NCBI GenBank assembly: GCA_937874695.1
Contig: CALNAJ010000028.1
Location: forward strand, 62,001-126,000
Source: an uncultured Lactobacillus sp.
Lineage (GTDB): Bacteria > Bacillota > Bacilli > Lactobacillales > Lactobacillaceae
DNA: 64,000 nt
Direction: 5' to 3'
Below the pieces are notes generated by a model that saw nothing but the letters and a program-made list of their open reading frames with translations, was not told the origin of the DNA and did not search any database. A program made the position numbers and the translations under genes. Each line of letters begins with the position of its first letter. The stretch's first letter is position 1. Shown in pieces: positions 51,242 through 60,106 of the stretch.

Positions 51242-52708
51242 TTAGGAAATCAGTACCTTCTTCGGCTCCAGTCTAAGAATGCCACCGGAGGCAATCATGA
51301 TCGACAGGAACGTAATGGCTAAACCAAAGCCACCCAGTTCCGCCAGATCGACAGCGCTCACGGCAATTTCCAGATCAGGATTCTTCGTCTTAGCGCTGCT
51401 GGTCGTGCTGCCAGGACCACCGGCCCCACCGTGCATGCCACTACTCCCGCTGCCGCCCGGTTGACCACTGCCACCAGGTTGGCCAGACGTACTGCTACTG
51501 GTCGTCTGTGTGGTGGTACTCTGTGAGACTAGTTGTGACCCCAACTGATTCCCCACGAATTTGCCGCCAACGCCAGCAATTGCCAGAGCAATCACGATGA
51601 CCATCAACATTTCTGTAAAGAATTGGGCCACAATCTTCCAGCGCGCTTCACCCAGAGACAGTAGCACGCCGATTTCAAACCGTCGTTCGCGAATCATCAG
51701 GATGACGATCAGGGCCAGAATAATCGTGCCGGCAATTGCCACCAACCAAACGATCTTGTTGGCAAAACCTTCCACGTTATTCATCGAGGCCTTAATTGAC
51801 TGATAGCTGGAATCATCGGTACTCAGGGAGTACTTGCTGCTGATCAGCTTGTTGCCGGCCTTCTTGGTCGCACTCGCCTTGGCAGGATTCGTCACGTTAA
51901 ACGTCACGGAATCTGCCGTTCCCGCATACTTGCTGCCCTTAATCGTGTTGGCCAGAGTGTATGACGCATAGATTGTATTGGCGGGGTCAGTGCTCATTGG
52001 CCCCGCACTGGCTGAACTAGTCGAACTAGCCTTGTAGATCCCGACAACCTTCACCTTGAGCGTGCTCTTGGAACCCGTCGTCTCCTTGATGGTCATGGTA
52101 TCGCCGACCGTCAAGTTATTTTGACTTGCCAATTCCTTTTCAATCACGACATTGTTGGTACCCTTGTCAGACGCCTTGATGCCGCGCCCTTTGGTAATCT
52201 TGCTCTGACTGTCGGTGAAGTCCGTCGTCAGCGCCGTCGACGTGACCCCATCGATCTGGGTATCACCGGAAGAACTGCTCGTGGACTTCATGCCAGGACC
52301 GCCACTGCTATTGCCGCCCATCCCCGTACTGGTCGAGACCGTATCATAGGATTTCGCATTCGCCGTGGTACTGCTGGTCACGTTGTAGCTCTTGATGTTG
52401 CTAAGATTCGCGATACTCTTGGCATCGCTCAGCTTGACCGGCGTCAACGTCAGCTTGGGCCGACTGGAGGTCGAGGAGCTGCTGGAACTACTACTCTGTA
52501 TCTTCTTAAATGCCGCCTGCCGGTTGGCCGACAGCGTCATCGTTGCGCCAGCATCCGTCTTGGCCGTTTCCGTTGCCTTGACCGCGGCACTTCTAATCAG
52601 TAGACCCGCTAACACAAACATGAGAATGGCGGATGAGACCAGGATCAGTAAGACTGACCGGCCCTTTTTCGCCCACACATTTAACCAGGCCCGTTTGAAA
52701 AAATTCAT
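51242..52708 (-). CDS. ABC transporter permease, FtsX/MacB type
   Basis: A 488-residue permease with one N-terminal helix, a large extracytoplasmic domain (about residues 45-310) and three C-terminal helices, the FtsX/MacB layout. The domain is rich in Ser and Thr (including a run of eight Ser near residue 75). Between the third and fourth helices is an unusual low-complexity loop built on Ser/Thr and repeated GQPGGSGQPGGSG. The motif MIRERRFEIGVLLSLGE links to the ATPase. The ATG at 52708 is eight bases after GGAGG. The substrate is unknown. Confidence 0.88.
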   Translation of the reverse strand: MNFFKRAWLNVWAKKGRSVLLILVSSAILMFVLAGLLIRSAAVKATETAKTDAGATMTLSANRQAAFKKIQSSSSSSSSTSSRPKLTLTPVKLSDAKSIANLSNIKSYNVTSSTTANAKSYDTVSTSTGMGGNSSGGPGMKSTSSSSGDTQIDGVTSTALTTDFTDSQSKITKGRGIKASDKGTNNVVIEKELASQNNLTVGDTMTIKETTGSKSTLKVKVVGIYKASSTSSASAGPMSTDPANTIYASYTLANTIKGSKYAGTADSVTFNVTNPAKASATKKAGNKLISSKYSLSTDDSSYQSIKASMNNVEGFANKIVWLVAIAGTIILALIVILMIRERRFEIGVLLSLGEARWKIVAQFFTEMLMVIVIALAIAGVGGKFVGNQLGSQLVSQSTTTQTTSSSTSGQPGGSGQPGGSGSSGMHGGAGGPGSTTSSAKTKNPDLEIAVSAVDLAELGGFGLAITFLSIMIASGGILRLEPKKVLIS

Positions 52709-52814
52709 TCGAGTCGCCTCCATTTCATAACATGTCCTGATTATGGCAAAGCTGGCTTATCGCAAACCTAAAGTACTGGGCTTTACAGCATTAACCGATA
52801 GCGAACATCCTAAC

Positions 52815-52848
52815 AAAAAACGGCGATATCCCGCAGGATACCGCCGTT
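52815..52848 (-). terminator. Terminator after the AI-2E family gene
   Basis: AACGGCG-ATA and TA-CGCCGTT arms; on the reverse strand six T residues follow, 40 bases past the stop. Confidence 0.85.
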
Positions 52849-52888
52849 TGTGACTGATTCATTTGTTAATCATGGTGTTAATAAACCG

Positions 52889-54064
52889 TTAAGGCTCGCC
52901 CAGCTTATCCTCCGGTGGAAAGACGTCCGGGTAGAGCGCTGAGTATTCCTGATACCACTGAAAGGCGGTGGTCACCAGTACCTTTAGCACGGCGAACCCC
53001 GGCACCCCGAAGATCACACCGACTAGGCCAAACATCTTCCCAGCCGCTAGCAGCACGAAGACAATGGTGATTGGATGCATGGCCAGGCTGTTCCCCATGA
53101 TGAGAGGCGACAGGACCTGCGTTTCCAAGACCCATTCGATCAGGTAGACGATGACGACCCCCAGCAGCATTGACGGGCTCGTGATGGCCCCAATAATCAG
53201 TGCCGGCACCAAGGCGATGGCCGACCCAAAGTACGGAATCAGGTTGAGTGGCCCCGCCAGTAGCCCAATCAACAGGGCGTAACGCAACCCAATGATAGAG
53301 TAACCAGTGGTGAAGATGATCAGCACGCACAGTGCCACAGTCAATTGCCCACGAACATAGGAACTAACCTTGACGTTCATCTGGTCTAACATCACGATAA
53401 AACGTTCCCGGTAAGCCGTGGGCACGACCTGACTCACGTAATGGGGAAAGCGCGATCCGTCCTTCAACATGAAGAACAGAACCAGTGGCGCCGTAATAAT
53501 CGTGATAATCCAATCGCTAACGGTCGTCACAACGTTACCAATCGAAGTCAGTGTCCCGGTCAACAGATTCAAGCCCCGCTTAGAGAAATACGTGGTGACC
53601 CGCTGATTGACCTCGTTTAGGTTATCACTAGAAATCCAATGGTGAACCTGATTGAGGTGATTCAGTCGCGTTAAAATATCGTTGGCAACCTGTGGCAACG
53701 TGCTCACGGCCCCAGCCGCTTGCTTAGTAAGAAACGGAATTAAATTGAGAAAAATCAGGACGATGGCTCCGACAGCCACCAACATGGCAATTGTGATTGC
53801 CAATCCCTGACGAATATGTAGTCGCCGTTCCATCAAGTGGACGAACGGATCCAACACATAAAACAGAATTCCTGCCACCACGATGGCTGGCATGGTAATG
53901 CTGGCAAACTTCCAAATCGGATCCAAAAGCCCGGCGTTCTGAACAATTTCGTTAACAACTAACAATAAAAGAAAAATATTCAATAGCAAAATCGTGATGT
54001 GATTGTTCAAGAAACGCTGGTAGAACCAGGAAAATCCCGATTCCGGTTGACGCAAATTTTTCAA
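52889..54064 (-). CDS. AI-2E/PerM family transporter
   Basis: A 391-residue polytopic protein of the AI-2E family (PerM/YdiK/TqsA). It has the N-terminal helix pair, a long soluble stretch (about residues 120-190), and the C-terminal signature RYALLIGLLAGPLNLIPYFG and LSPLIMGNSLAMHPI. Members include exporters of autoinducer 2 and Na+/H+ antiporters, so the name is not proof of substrate. The start is the TTG at 54064, seven bases after GGGAGGGG. The structured repeat copy C lies upstream. Confidence 0.88.
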   Translation of the reverse strand: MKNLRQPESGFSWFYQRFLNNHITILLLNIFLLLLVVNEIVQNAGLLDPIWKFASITMPAIVVAGILFYVLDPFVHLMERRLHIRQGLAITIAMLVAVGAIVLIFLNLIPFLTKQAAGAVSTLPQVANDILTRLNHLNQVHHWISSDNLNEVNQRVTTYFSKRGLNLLTGTLTSIGNVVTTVSDWIITIITAPLVLFFMLKDGSRFPHYVSQVVPTAYRERFIVMLDQMNVKVSSYVRGQLTVALCVLIIFTTGYSIIGLRYALLIGLLAGPLNLIPYFGSAIALVPALIIGAITSPSMLLGVVIVYLIEWVLETQVLSPLIMGNSLAMHPITIVFVLLAAGKMFGLVGVIFGVPGFAVLKVLVTTAFQWYQEYSALYPDVFPPEDKLGEP

Positions 54065-54174
54065 GCTGACCCCTCCCTGCTGTGACTTCTCTCCTAGTGT
54101 ACGGCGGAACGGCGCCGTTGACTAGTCCAGACGCTTGGGTTTTGGTAAAAATCATAGTTCGACGGTTTCCATTC

Positions 54175-54355
54175 GCCTGCGGCAGTCAGGGATTCCGCCT
54201 GCTGTGGGGACCGGTCCAAGCCTGAGAAACGGTCTTGGACCTCGACTTGAAGCCGCAAAAACCAGCGTCTCCAAGCTCGTCCCATGACCTAACCTGACAA
54301 AAATCGTCAGCTAAGGTCATCGTCACGGCCGGCTACATCCCTGACTGCCTCCGGC
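54175..54355 (+). repeat. Structured 185-nt repeat, copy C
   Basis: The best-paired full copy of the element also at 16893 and 24610. GCAGTCAGGGAT pairs perfectly with ATCCCTGACTGC. Inside are GCTGTG/CACGGC, GGGAC/GTCCC, and hairpins GGTCCAAG/CTTGGACC and ATGACCT/AGGTCAT. All helices nest without conflict, giving a closed multi-branched fold. It lies upstream of the AI-2E family gene, on the opposite strand. Confidence 0.7.
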
Positions 54356-54417
54356 TATAGACTGATACACACCATGATTTTCACCAAACCTAGCTACTTC
54401 CTGATTGATTGCAAATT

Positions 54418-54460
54418 AAAACGGTTGTCACCCTCTACTGTGAGGTTCAGACAACCGTTT
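54418..54460. terminator. Hairpin, probable terminator of the muramidase operon
   Basis: AAACGGTTGT (54418-54427) pairs exactly with ACAACCGTTT (54451-54460). On the reverse strand TTTTAATTT follows, making it the first good stop signal downstream of the gene at 54725. Confidence 0.6.
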
Positions 54461-54513
54461 GTAATAGCCCGTTCGTTTGTTAAATCAGACCAACAGCACG
54501 GATCACTTAATCT

Positions 54514-54710
54514 ATCTCAGCCGCAGGACTGGTGAAAATGGGCTCAGCCGTGGGAATTATCTTTGCGGCGACCTTGGCCGCTTAGAGAATTGGTGACCCT
54601 GAGACTTGATTCATAGGCTCAGGGTCAAGTCGAAAGACCGCTCTGTGGCTTTCGGCGCCCGCCCGCAGCGTTCCAGTCCATTTTCACCAGTCTGGAGGCG
54701 CTGTAGAGAT
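54514..54710. other. Second type of structured intergenic element
   Basis: A 197-base stretch closed by ATCTC/GAGAT ends and a perfect 14-bp stem, ACTGGTGAAAATGG (54528-54541) with CCATTTTCACCAGT (54678-54691). Within it are three more perfect hairpins: GCGGC/GCCGC, GACCCTGAG/CTCAGGGTC and CGAAAG/CTTTCG. It is GC-rich, non-coding, and different in sequence from the 185-nt repeats, one of which lies 160 bases away. Only one copy is in the window. Confidence 0.55.
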
Positions 54711-54724
54711 TAAACTGATCAATG

Positions 54725-55372
54725 CTAGTCTGCGGCTTGGGCTAATTTGACCGTGCTGGCCGCTGTCTTGCCGCTGACCGTGTAGAGTTGCTTACCGTTC
54801 TGCCAGCTGACCGAATTGGCCTCGTCCTTTTCGGTGCCGCTGTAGACCGTAATGGCCCCGGTGTCGGCCGATTTGGGGAGACTGGACGACGTGATCTGCT
54901 TGTTAACTTGCTTGGCAAATTGCGTTGGTGTTCCCGTCTCGTCGGCATTGTTGGCAACCGCTGTGACCGACCAGTCGCCCTTATTCCAGTGTACATAGGT
55001 GTGGCCCATGACACCTTGAACCACGGCGGTTGTGCTCCCAGTCAGTTTGACCTTAGCGCCCTCAGTATTGGTCCCCACATAATCTACCTGGTTCTCCGCA
55101 CTATTGTCGGACCCGTACGTCTTCTTTTGTAGGGTAGCGGCTTGGCCGCCCGTGCTTTTATCGGTGTATTTAACCGTGTAATTCTGCTTCGTGCCACTGG
55201 TACTATCGGCGGTTAGCTTCGCACTGTTGGCGGTCACCGCGCTAGGCGCAACCGTCTGACTCACGCTGCTGACATCATTGGCGGCGTGCATCTCGAGGAC
55301 CGTTCCGGACCCCAGCGTGATGGCTGCCAAGGCTACCGTAACTACGGTAATGATCTTTGTTTTCCGTTGCAT
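54725..55372 (-). CDS. Secreted protein of unknown function
   Basis: A 215-residue exported protein: signal peptide with cleavage near MHAAND (residue 30), then a Thr/Ser-rich mature part of about 185 residues. Segments such as YTVKYTDKSTGGQAATLQKK and VQGVMGHTYVHWNKGDWSV suggest an all-beta fold. I do not recognise the family. It lies 24 bases after the muramidase stop, on the same strand, so the two are probably co-transcribed and both act at the wall. Confidence 0.72.
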   Translation of the reverse strand: MQRKTKIITVVTVALAAITLGSGTVLEMHAANDVSSVSQTVAPSAVTANSAKLTADSTSGTKQNYTVKYTDKSTGGQAATLQKKTYGSDNSAENQVDYVGTNTEGAKVKLTGSTTAVVQGVMGHTYVHWNKGDWSVTAVANNADETGTPTQFAKQVNKQITSSSLPKSADTGAITVYSGTEKDEANSVSWQNGKQLYTVSGKTAASTVKLAQAAD

Positions 55373-55395
55373 ATTTATTCAGCTTCTTTCGTGAT

Positions 55396-56745
55396 TTATT
55401 CCGTAACGTAGCTCTTCAACGCCGTGACGTATTTGCCATTACTCAAAACGAAGTACCGTGACCCGGTAGACCGCTTCTTAACGGCAGTCACCTTCAGCTT
55501 GGTTCCCTTGGAAACGGCCGTTGACCGACTTGATTTGGCAAATGAAGACTTCTTGTATTCGTAAACTTTCTTCTTGGTCGTAATTGTCTCGGCAGAGCTC
55601 AGAGATTCATAGTAGGCCGGCGTCATAAACTGTACGTTGGCGGACAAATAGCCGAGGCTCGTCTTGACGCGATAGGACTTACCGCTCGGTGCCTTGACCA
55701 ACTTACCAGCCACCGTGTCACCGGAGACATAGTAGCTCCCCGTCTTCTTGCTCAGACTGGAATCTGAATAAAGATTCAACTTGTGCTTCAGCGTATAGGA
55801 CCCGTGTTGCCCCACAAAGTAACCCGTACCATCCTGTGAAAGGACCCACTTGCCTAGATCACTGATGTACAGGGCTTGTTTGGATTTCGACTGAGTCAGA
55901 CTCTTAACCTTAGAAATCTTGTAGAATTTCTGCCGGTCGGCCTGAGCAATCTTAGTACCATCTGCATATTTGGAGGCATTGCTATGTAGGTAAATATGCT
56001 GACCCGCTTTATACCCACTGTACGCGTAAGTCACGCTCGATAACGCTGTCGACACACTATCCGTCCACCAACTGATGGGGTGAACTGAGGTCACTGCCTG
56101 ACTGTTATCGGTGTATTCACTCAACGCCGACAAGTAATTGTGATCAGTGTACTGCCACAAGGCATATGAAATCGTTGGCGTGTAAGAATAGTTAGCGATC
56201 CACTGTGCATCAAAGCTCTGCCGCGCCGTGTTGGCATATGAGGTCGCAAACGATTGATAGGAATAGAAGACTAAGTTCTTACCCGTCAACGACCGCATTT
56301 CATCGTACCACGCCTTGACCGCAGCATTCGTAGTCCCCGAGGTGACATCATTTTCCTCAAAGTCCAAGGCATAGAATGACGCGTTCTTATTCGAACGATT
56401 ATAGAAATCCTTGGCTTCCTGCTTGGCACTGGCCGCACTGGTAAACCGAGCGTAGTCGTATTCCCCAAATGGAATGCCGTATTTCACATACAGCGCCGTG
56501 TTGTTGGTGGCATACAGATCTTGGTAGGACGACCCGTACTGTCGCCGGTTGATGACAAAGGAGACCTGACTCTTCAAATTTGAAACCTGACTCGCCGTTA
56601 ACTTTCCTTGCCACTCGGAAATATCCGGAATGGCTAGCGTGCTAGCGTTGGCAACGGCCTGCTCGCCCCACGCAATCCCAATCAAGGCACTAGCGGCCAC
56701 GACCAACTGCGCTAATCGCTTGGCCCAACGATGCTTGTTCGACAT
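55396..56745 (-). CDS. GH25 muramidase with C-terminal wall-binding repeats
   Basis: A 449-residue secreted lysozyme. After a signal peptide (ends near NAS, residue 35) comes the GH25 domain, with catalytic acids in DISEWQG and YALDFEEND, plus QYGSSYQDLYATN and YALWQYTDHNYLS. It cleaves the N-acetylmuramic acid bond of peptidoglycan. The C-terminal 210 residues contain Tyr/Lys-rich SH3- or SLAP-like repeats (KFYKISKVKSLTQSK, YKAGQHIYLHSN, KVYEYKKSSFAKSSRS) expected to bind the wall. The ATG at 56745 follows GGGAAG at eight bases. First gene of a two-gene unit. Confidence 0.9.
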   Translation of the reverse strand: MSNKHRWAKRLAQLVVAASALIGIAWGEQAVANASTLAIPDISEWQGKLTASQVSNLKSQVSFVINRRQYGSSYQDLYATNNTALYVKYGIPFGEYDYARFTSAASAKQEAKDFYNRSNKNASFYALDFEENDVTSGTTNAAVKAWYDEMRSLTGKNLVFYSYQSFATSYANTARQSFDAQWIANYSYTPTISYALWQYTDHNYLSALSEYTDNSQAVTSVHPISWWTDSVSTALSSVTYAYSGYKAGQHIYLHSNASKYADGTKIAQADRQKFYKISKVKSLTQSKSKQALYISDLGKWVLSQDGTGYFVGQHGSYTLKHKLNLYSDSSLSKKTGSYYVSGDTVAGKLVKAPSGKSYRVKTSLGYLSANVQFMTPAYYESLSSAETITTKKKVYEYKKSSFAKSSRSTAVSKGTKLKVTAVKKRSTGSRYFVLSNGKYVTALKSYVTE

Positions 56746-57279
56746 ACTTGGCACTTCCCTACTTAAAATTTGGTGTGCCCTACTCCTTTAGACATCGGCG
56801 TTTAACTCCCCGCGCCGCAACTCCCCTTAACTTGCTGCTCACCACCTCATTTTTTAGGTTCTTACTAACAGTAACTGAAGAAAGTGTGCATTCGATAACA
56901 AGGGGATTGCAGTTTCATTACCTGATTTTACAATTATATTTATTACAGGAACGCCGTTAAATCAACGATAGTCGACATTTGTTGATTGTAAAACCATTGG
57001 TATTCTCAACCGTTAAAATCTGACACTTCATAGTTTGTGAGGGATAACGAAAGCATCTAAAGCTGGAAAGTGATTCGGTACTTTCTCTTGGTGATTGCAT
57101 TTGAGCAAAGTTCGTCTTTTATAAGTTATTTGATATTATGCCGACTCACAAGCAATCGGTTCAGCAGCTGTTGATACTCAATGATTTATCGTGACATATA
57201 TGATTACTAGTGACTATTATATGTAAAATCAGTCCTTATTTTCTTTCTCAAATATACGAATATTTATATTTTGTTCCCG
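56746..57279. other. AT-rich intergenic region, no gene seen
   Basis: Between the divergent muramidase and purH genes. Markedly AT-rich with stops in all frames. CGAA cores at 57257 and 57292 resemble PurBox centres but are in direct, not inverted, order. Confidence 0.35.
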
Positions 57280-57308
57280 TTGATTGTTCACGAATAATCA
57301 CGTATGAT
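57280..57308 (+). promoter_or_regulatory. purH promoter
   Basis: TTGATT (57280-57285) and TATGAT (57303-57308) are 17 bases apart, about 35 bases before the start. The spacer contains CACGAATAA, a PurBox-like core, so PurR control is possible. Confidence 0.6.
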
Positions 57309-57343
57309 GGGACTAACTTAAATTACTCTAGGAGGTCTCGCTT

Positions 57344-58876
57344 ATGCGCCGCGCTTTGCTTAGTGTTTCCGATAAAACGGGAATTGTCGAATTTGCCCAA
57401 GACTTGATTGCCCATCACTTTGAAATTGTCTCAACCGGTGGCACCCAGACTGCCCTCAATGCGGCTGGCATCGCCGTCACGCCGATTGAGGACGTGACGC
57501 ACTTCCCCGAAATGCTGGACGGTCGGGTCAAGACGTTGAATCCCCAGGTTTTTGGCGGTATTCTTGCGCGGCGTGAGAACCCCGATCACTTGCAAACGCT
57601 CGCCGATCACGATATCACACCGATCGACCTCGTTTGCGTGAACCTCTACCCCTTTGCAGAGACAATCAGTGACCCAGAAGTTACCTTGGCGGCGGCAGTT
57701 GAACAGATTGATATTGGTGGGCCCTCTTTGATTCGAGCGGCAGCCAAGAACTACCGCGACGTCTTAGTGGTCTGTGATGTCGCCGATTACGATCAAGTTA
57801 TTTTGGCGCTCGATGGACACAGCGACGACACGCGTTTTCGCAAACACCTGGCAGCTAAGGTCTTCCACCACACTGCCCACTACGATGCCGTCATTGCCAA
57901 TTACCTGACGGATGAGGCCAAGCCAGACACCCTGACGCTGACCTATCAACGCAAGCAAGCCCTCCGTTATGGCGAAAATCCACAACAGACGGCGACCTTT
58001 TACGCTGACTATCAGCCAGCACCATTTTCAATCGCTGCGGCCAAGCAACTCCACGGCAAGCCGCTCTCCTTCAATAACATTAAGGACGCCGATGCCGCGC
58101 TGGGTCTAATCCGCGAGTTTCCCACGCAACCGACCGTGGTCGCCCTCAAACACATGAATCCTTGTGGTATCGGCTCCGACGCCATTCTCGAACACGCTTG
58201 GGATAAATGCTACGCTGCCGATTCCATGTCGATCTTTGGCGGTATCATCGTCTTAAATCGTCCGGTCGACCTCGCCACCGCTACCAAGATGCATCAACTC
58301 TTCTTGGAAATCATCATCGCCCCCGCTTTTGACAACGACGCGTATGACCTGTTGGCCAAAAAGAAGAATTTACGTCTAATGACCGTCGACTTTACGACCG
58401 CCCAGGCCCCAGAAGCCGATGAAATCATCAGTATCCGTGGTGGTCTGTTGCGTCAAGAACGCGATGACGTGCGCGAAGATCCGGCTAATTTCCAAACTGT
58501 CAGTCACGCACAACCAACTCCAGAACAACTCGACGCAATCACATTTGGCCTCAAAGCCATTAAGTTCGTGAAGAGTAACGCTATTTTGATCAATACTGGC
58601 GACCAGACGTTGGGTGTCGGTCCCGGTCAAATGAATCGGATCGACGCCGTGAAAATTGCTGTCGGCAAGGCCGAGAACAAGCCGAATTTTGACCAAGCCG
58701 TCTTAGTATCCGATGCCTTCTTCCCGATGGATGACTGCGTTAAATACGCCGCTGAGCACGGGATCAAGGTCATCGCCGAACCCGGCGGTAGCATTCGCGA
58801 CAAAGATTCCATCGCGATGGCCGACGAACTGGGTGTGGCCCTCGTCTTCACCGGGAATCGCCACTTCAGACACTAG
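57344..58876 (+). CDS. purH: Bifunctional AICAR formyltransferase/IMP cyclohydrolase
   Basis: A 510-residue enzyme for the last two steps of IMP synthesis. The N-terminal cyclohydrolase (residues 1-195) has LLSVSDKTGIVEFA, STGGTQTAL and DGRVKTLNP; the C-terminal transformylase has RYGENPQQTA, ALKHMNPCGIG with the catalytic Lys-His, and SIRDKDSI near the end. The length is normal. The ATG at 57344 follows AGGAGG. It is separated from the rest of the pur operon, standing alone with its own promoter and terminator, which is uncommon in lactobacilli. Confidence 0.96.
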   Translation: MRRALLSVSDKTGIVEFAQDLIAHHFEIVSTGGTQTALNAAGIAVTPIEDVTHFPEMLDGRVKTLNPQVFGGILARRENPDHLQTLADHDITPIDLVCVNLYPFAETISDPEVTLAAAVEQIDIGGPSLIRAAAKNYRDVLVVCDVADYDQVILALDGHSDDTRFRKHLAAKVFHHTAHYDAVIANYLTDEAKPDTLTLTYQRKQALRYGENPQQTATFYADYQPAPFSIAAAKQLHGKPLSFNNIKDADAALGLIREFPTQPTVVALKHMNPCGIGSDAILEHAWDKCYAADSMSIFGGIIVLNRPVDLATATKMHQLFLEIIIAPAFDNDAYDLLAKKKNLRLMTVDFTTAQAPEADEIISIRGGLLRQERDDVREDPANFQTVSHAQPTPEQLDAITFGLKAIKFVKSNAILINTGDQTLGVGPGQMNRIDAVKIAVGKAENKPNFDQAVLVSDAFFPMDDCVKYAAEHGIKVIAEPGGSIRDKDSIAMADELGVALVFTGNRHFRH

Positions 58877-58893
58877 GAAAAATCTTTCATTCA

Positions 58894-58938
58894 AAAAGGC
58901 CCCCGGCAATCTTTTGAATAGACTGCCGGGGACCTTTG
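58894..58938 (+). terminator. purH terminator
   Basis: AAAGG-CCCCGGCA pairs with TGCCGGGG-CCTTT, followed by a short T stretch. Confidence 0.8.
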
Positions 58939-59066
58939 TCTGTTAAAATAGTCAATTGCTAAAGTTACTTAAATGTGGCTTAAGTTAAGTCCCCACCCCA
59001 ATGATTCGTCTGGTTCCGGTTTATAATCAGAAACATAAGTACTTATCATTCTTTTTGGGGGAAATG

Positions 59067-60095
59067 ATGACAATGGAAAAGAATAAAACACCACGCTTAA
59101 CGCTGGTCGTTCCTTGCTATAATGAAGAAGCAGTCTTGCCAACAAGTTCTGACACGCTTCGCAATATCATGCAGCAATTAATGGCGCAACATCAGATCAC
59201 CACTGACAGTAAGATTATGTTTGTTGATGATGGGAGTAAGGATAAAACCTGGGGACTCATTACACAACTAAGAGCAAGCAACAATTTATTTACTGGCCTC
59301 AAGTTCAGCCGTAACTACGGACAGGAAGCTGCCTTAATGGCCGGCATGCAAGTTGCCCACCACTACGCGGATCTTATCATTACGATTGACGCAGACCTAC
59401 AGGATGATCCACAATTAATCTTCGATATGATTGCGAAATCTCGTAACGGCTTTGACATCGTTTATGGGGTCCGTAACGATCGGTCATCCGACACCTGGTT
59501 CAAACGTACAACCGCACAGAGTTTTTACTGGTTCATGAAAAAGCTGGGGGTCGACATTGTTCCCAATCACTCTGATTTTCGGCTCATGAGCAAGCGTGCT
59601 GTGATCGCATTAATGCAATACCAAGAGACGAGCCCATTCATCCGCGGTATTATTCCACAACTTGGCTTCCCAACTACGAAGGTCTACTACAAGCGACAGC
59701 CACGACAAGCCGGCACCTCCAAGTACCCCTTGCGTAAAATGATTCGATTTGCCCTGGATGGCTTATTGTCTTTTTCAGTAGCTCCCATTCGAGCTGTCCT
59801 GTATGCCGGTATTCTCATTTGCGGTGGCGCATTAGCCGTCTTTCTATGGGTTATCATTCAGCATATTCGTGGCGCCGTCGTCACTGGGTGGAGTTCCATT
59901 ATGCTCTCACTATGGTTCTTGGGCGGCTTTCAACTCGTTGCTATCAGTATCATTGGTGAATACGTGGGCCGGACCTTCACGGAAACAAAGCATCGACCAC
60001 GTTTCATTATTCAAACAGATACCTACACGTCCAGTTTCACCACTGCTAAACCAACCATGGCCACTTTTCATTTCGACCATCAATCCGTAAAATAG
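59067..60095 (+). CDS. Family 2 glycosyltransferase, GtrB/DPM1-like
   Basis: A protein of about 343 residues that attaches a sugar from its nucleotide form to undecaprenyl phosphate on the inner face of the membrane. It shows TLVVPCYNEEAVLP, VDDGSKDKTW, the metal-binding DADLQDDP, and two C-terminal membrane helices, as in GtrB. The start is uncertain: ATGs at 59064, 59067 and 59073 all follow GGGGG (59057-59061). The next gene encodes a multi-spanning GT-C protein, so the two form a lipid-linked sugar donor and transferase pair. A palindrome ACTTAA/TTAAGT (58967-58985) lies upstream. Confidence 0.88.
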   Translation: MTMEKNKTPRLTLVVPCYNEEAVLPTSSDTLRNIMQQLMAQHQITTDSKIMFVDDGSKDKTWGLITQLRASNNLFTGLKFSRNYGQEAALMAGMQVAHHYADLIITIDADLQDDPQLIFDMIAKSRNGFDIVYGVRNDRSSDTWFKRTTAQSFYWFMKKLGVDIVPNHSDFRLMSKRAVIALMQYQETSPFIRGIIPQLGFPTTKVYYKRQPRQAGTSKYPLRKMIRFALDGLLSFSVAPIRAVLYAGILICGGALAVFLWVIIQHIRGAVVTGWSSIMLSLWFLGGFQLVAISIIGEYVGRTFTETKHRPRFIIQTDTYTSSFTTAKPTMATFHFDHQSVK

Positions 60096-60106
60096 GGAGG
60101 ATTATC

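Noticed and set aside
54725..55372. A mucin-binding or pilin-type anchor protein
   Set aside because: No LPxTG motif, no C-terminal membrane segment and no lipobox; only a signal peptide is supported.
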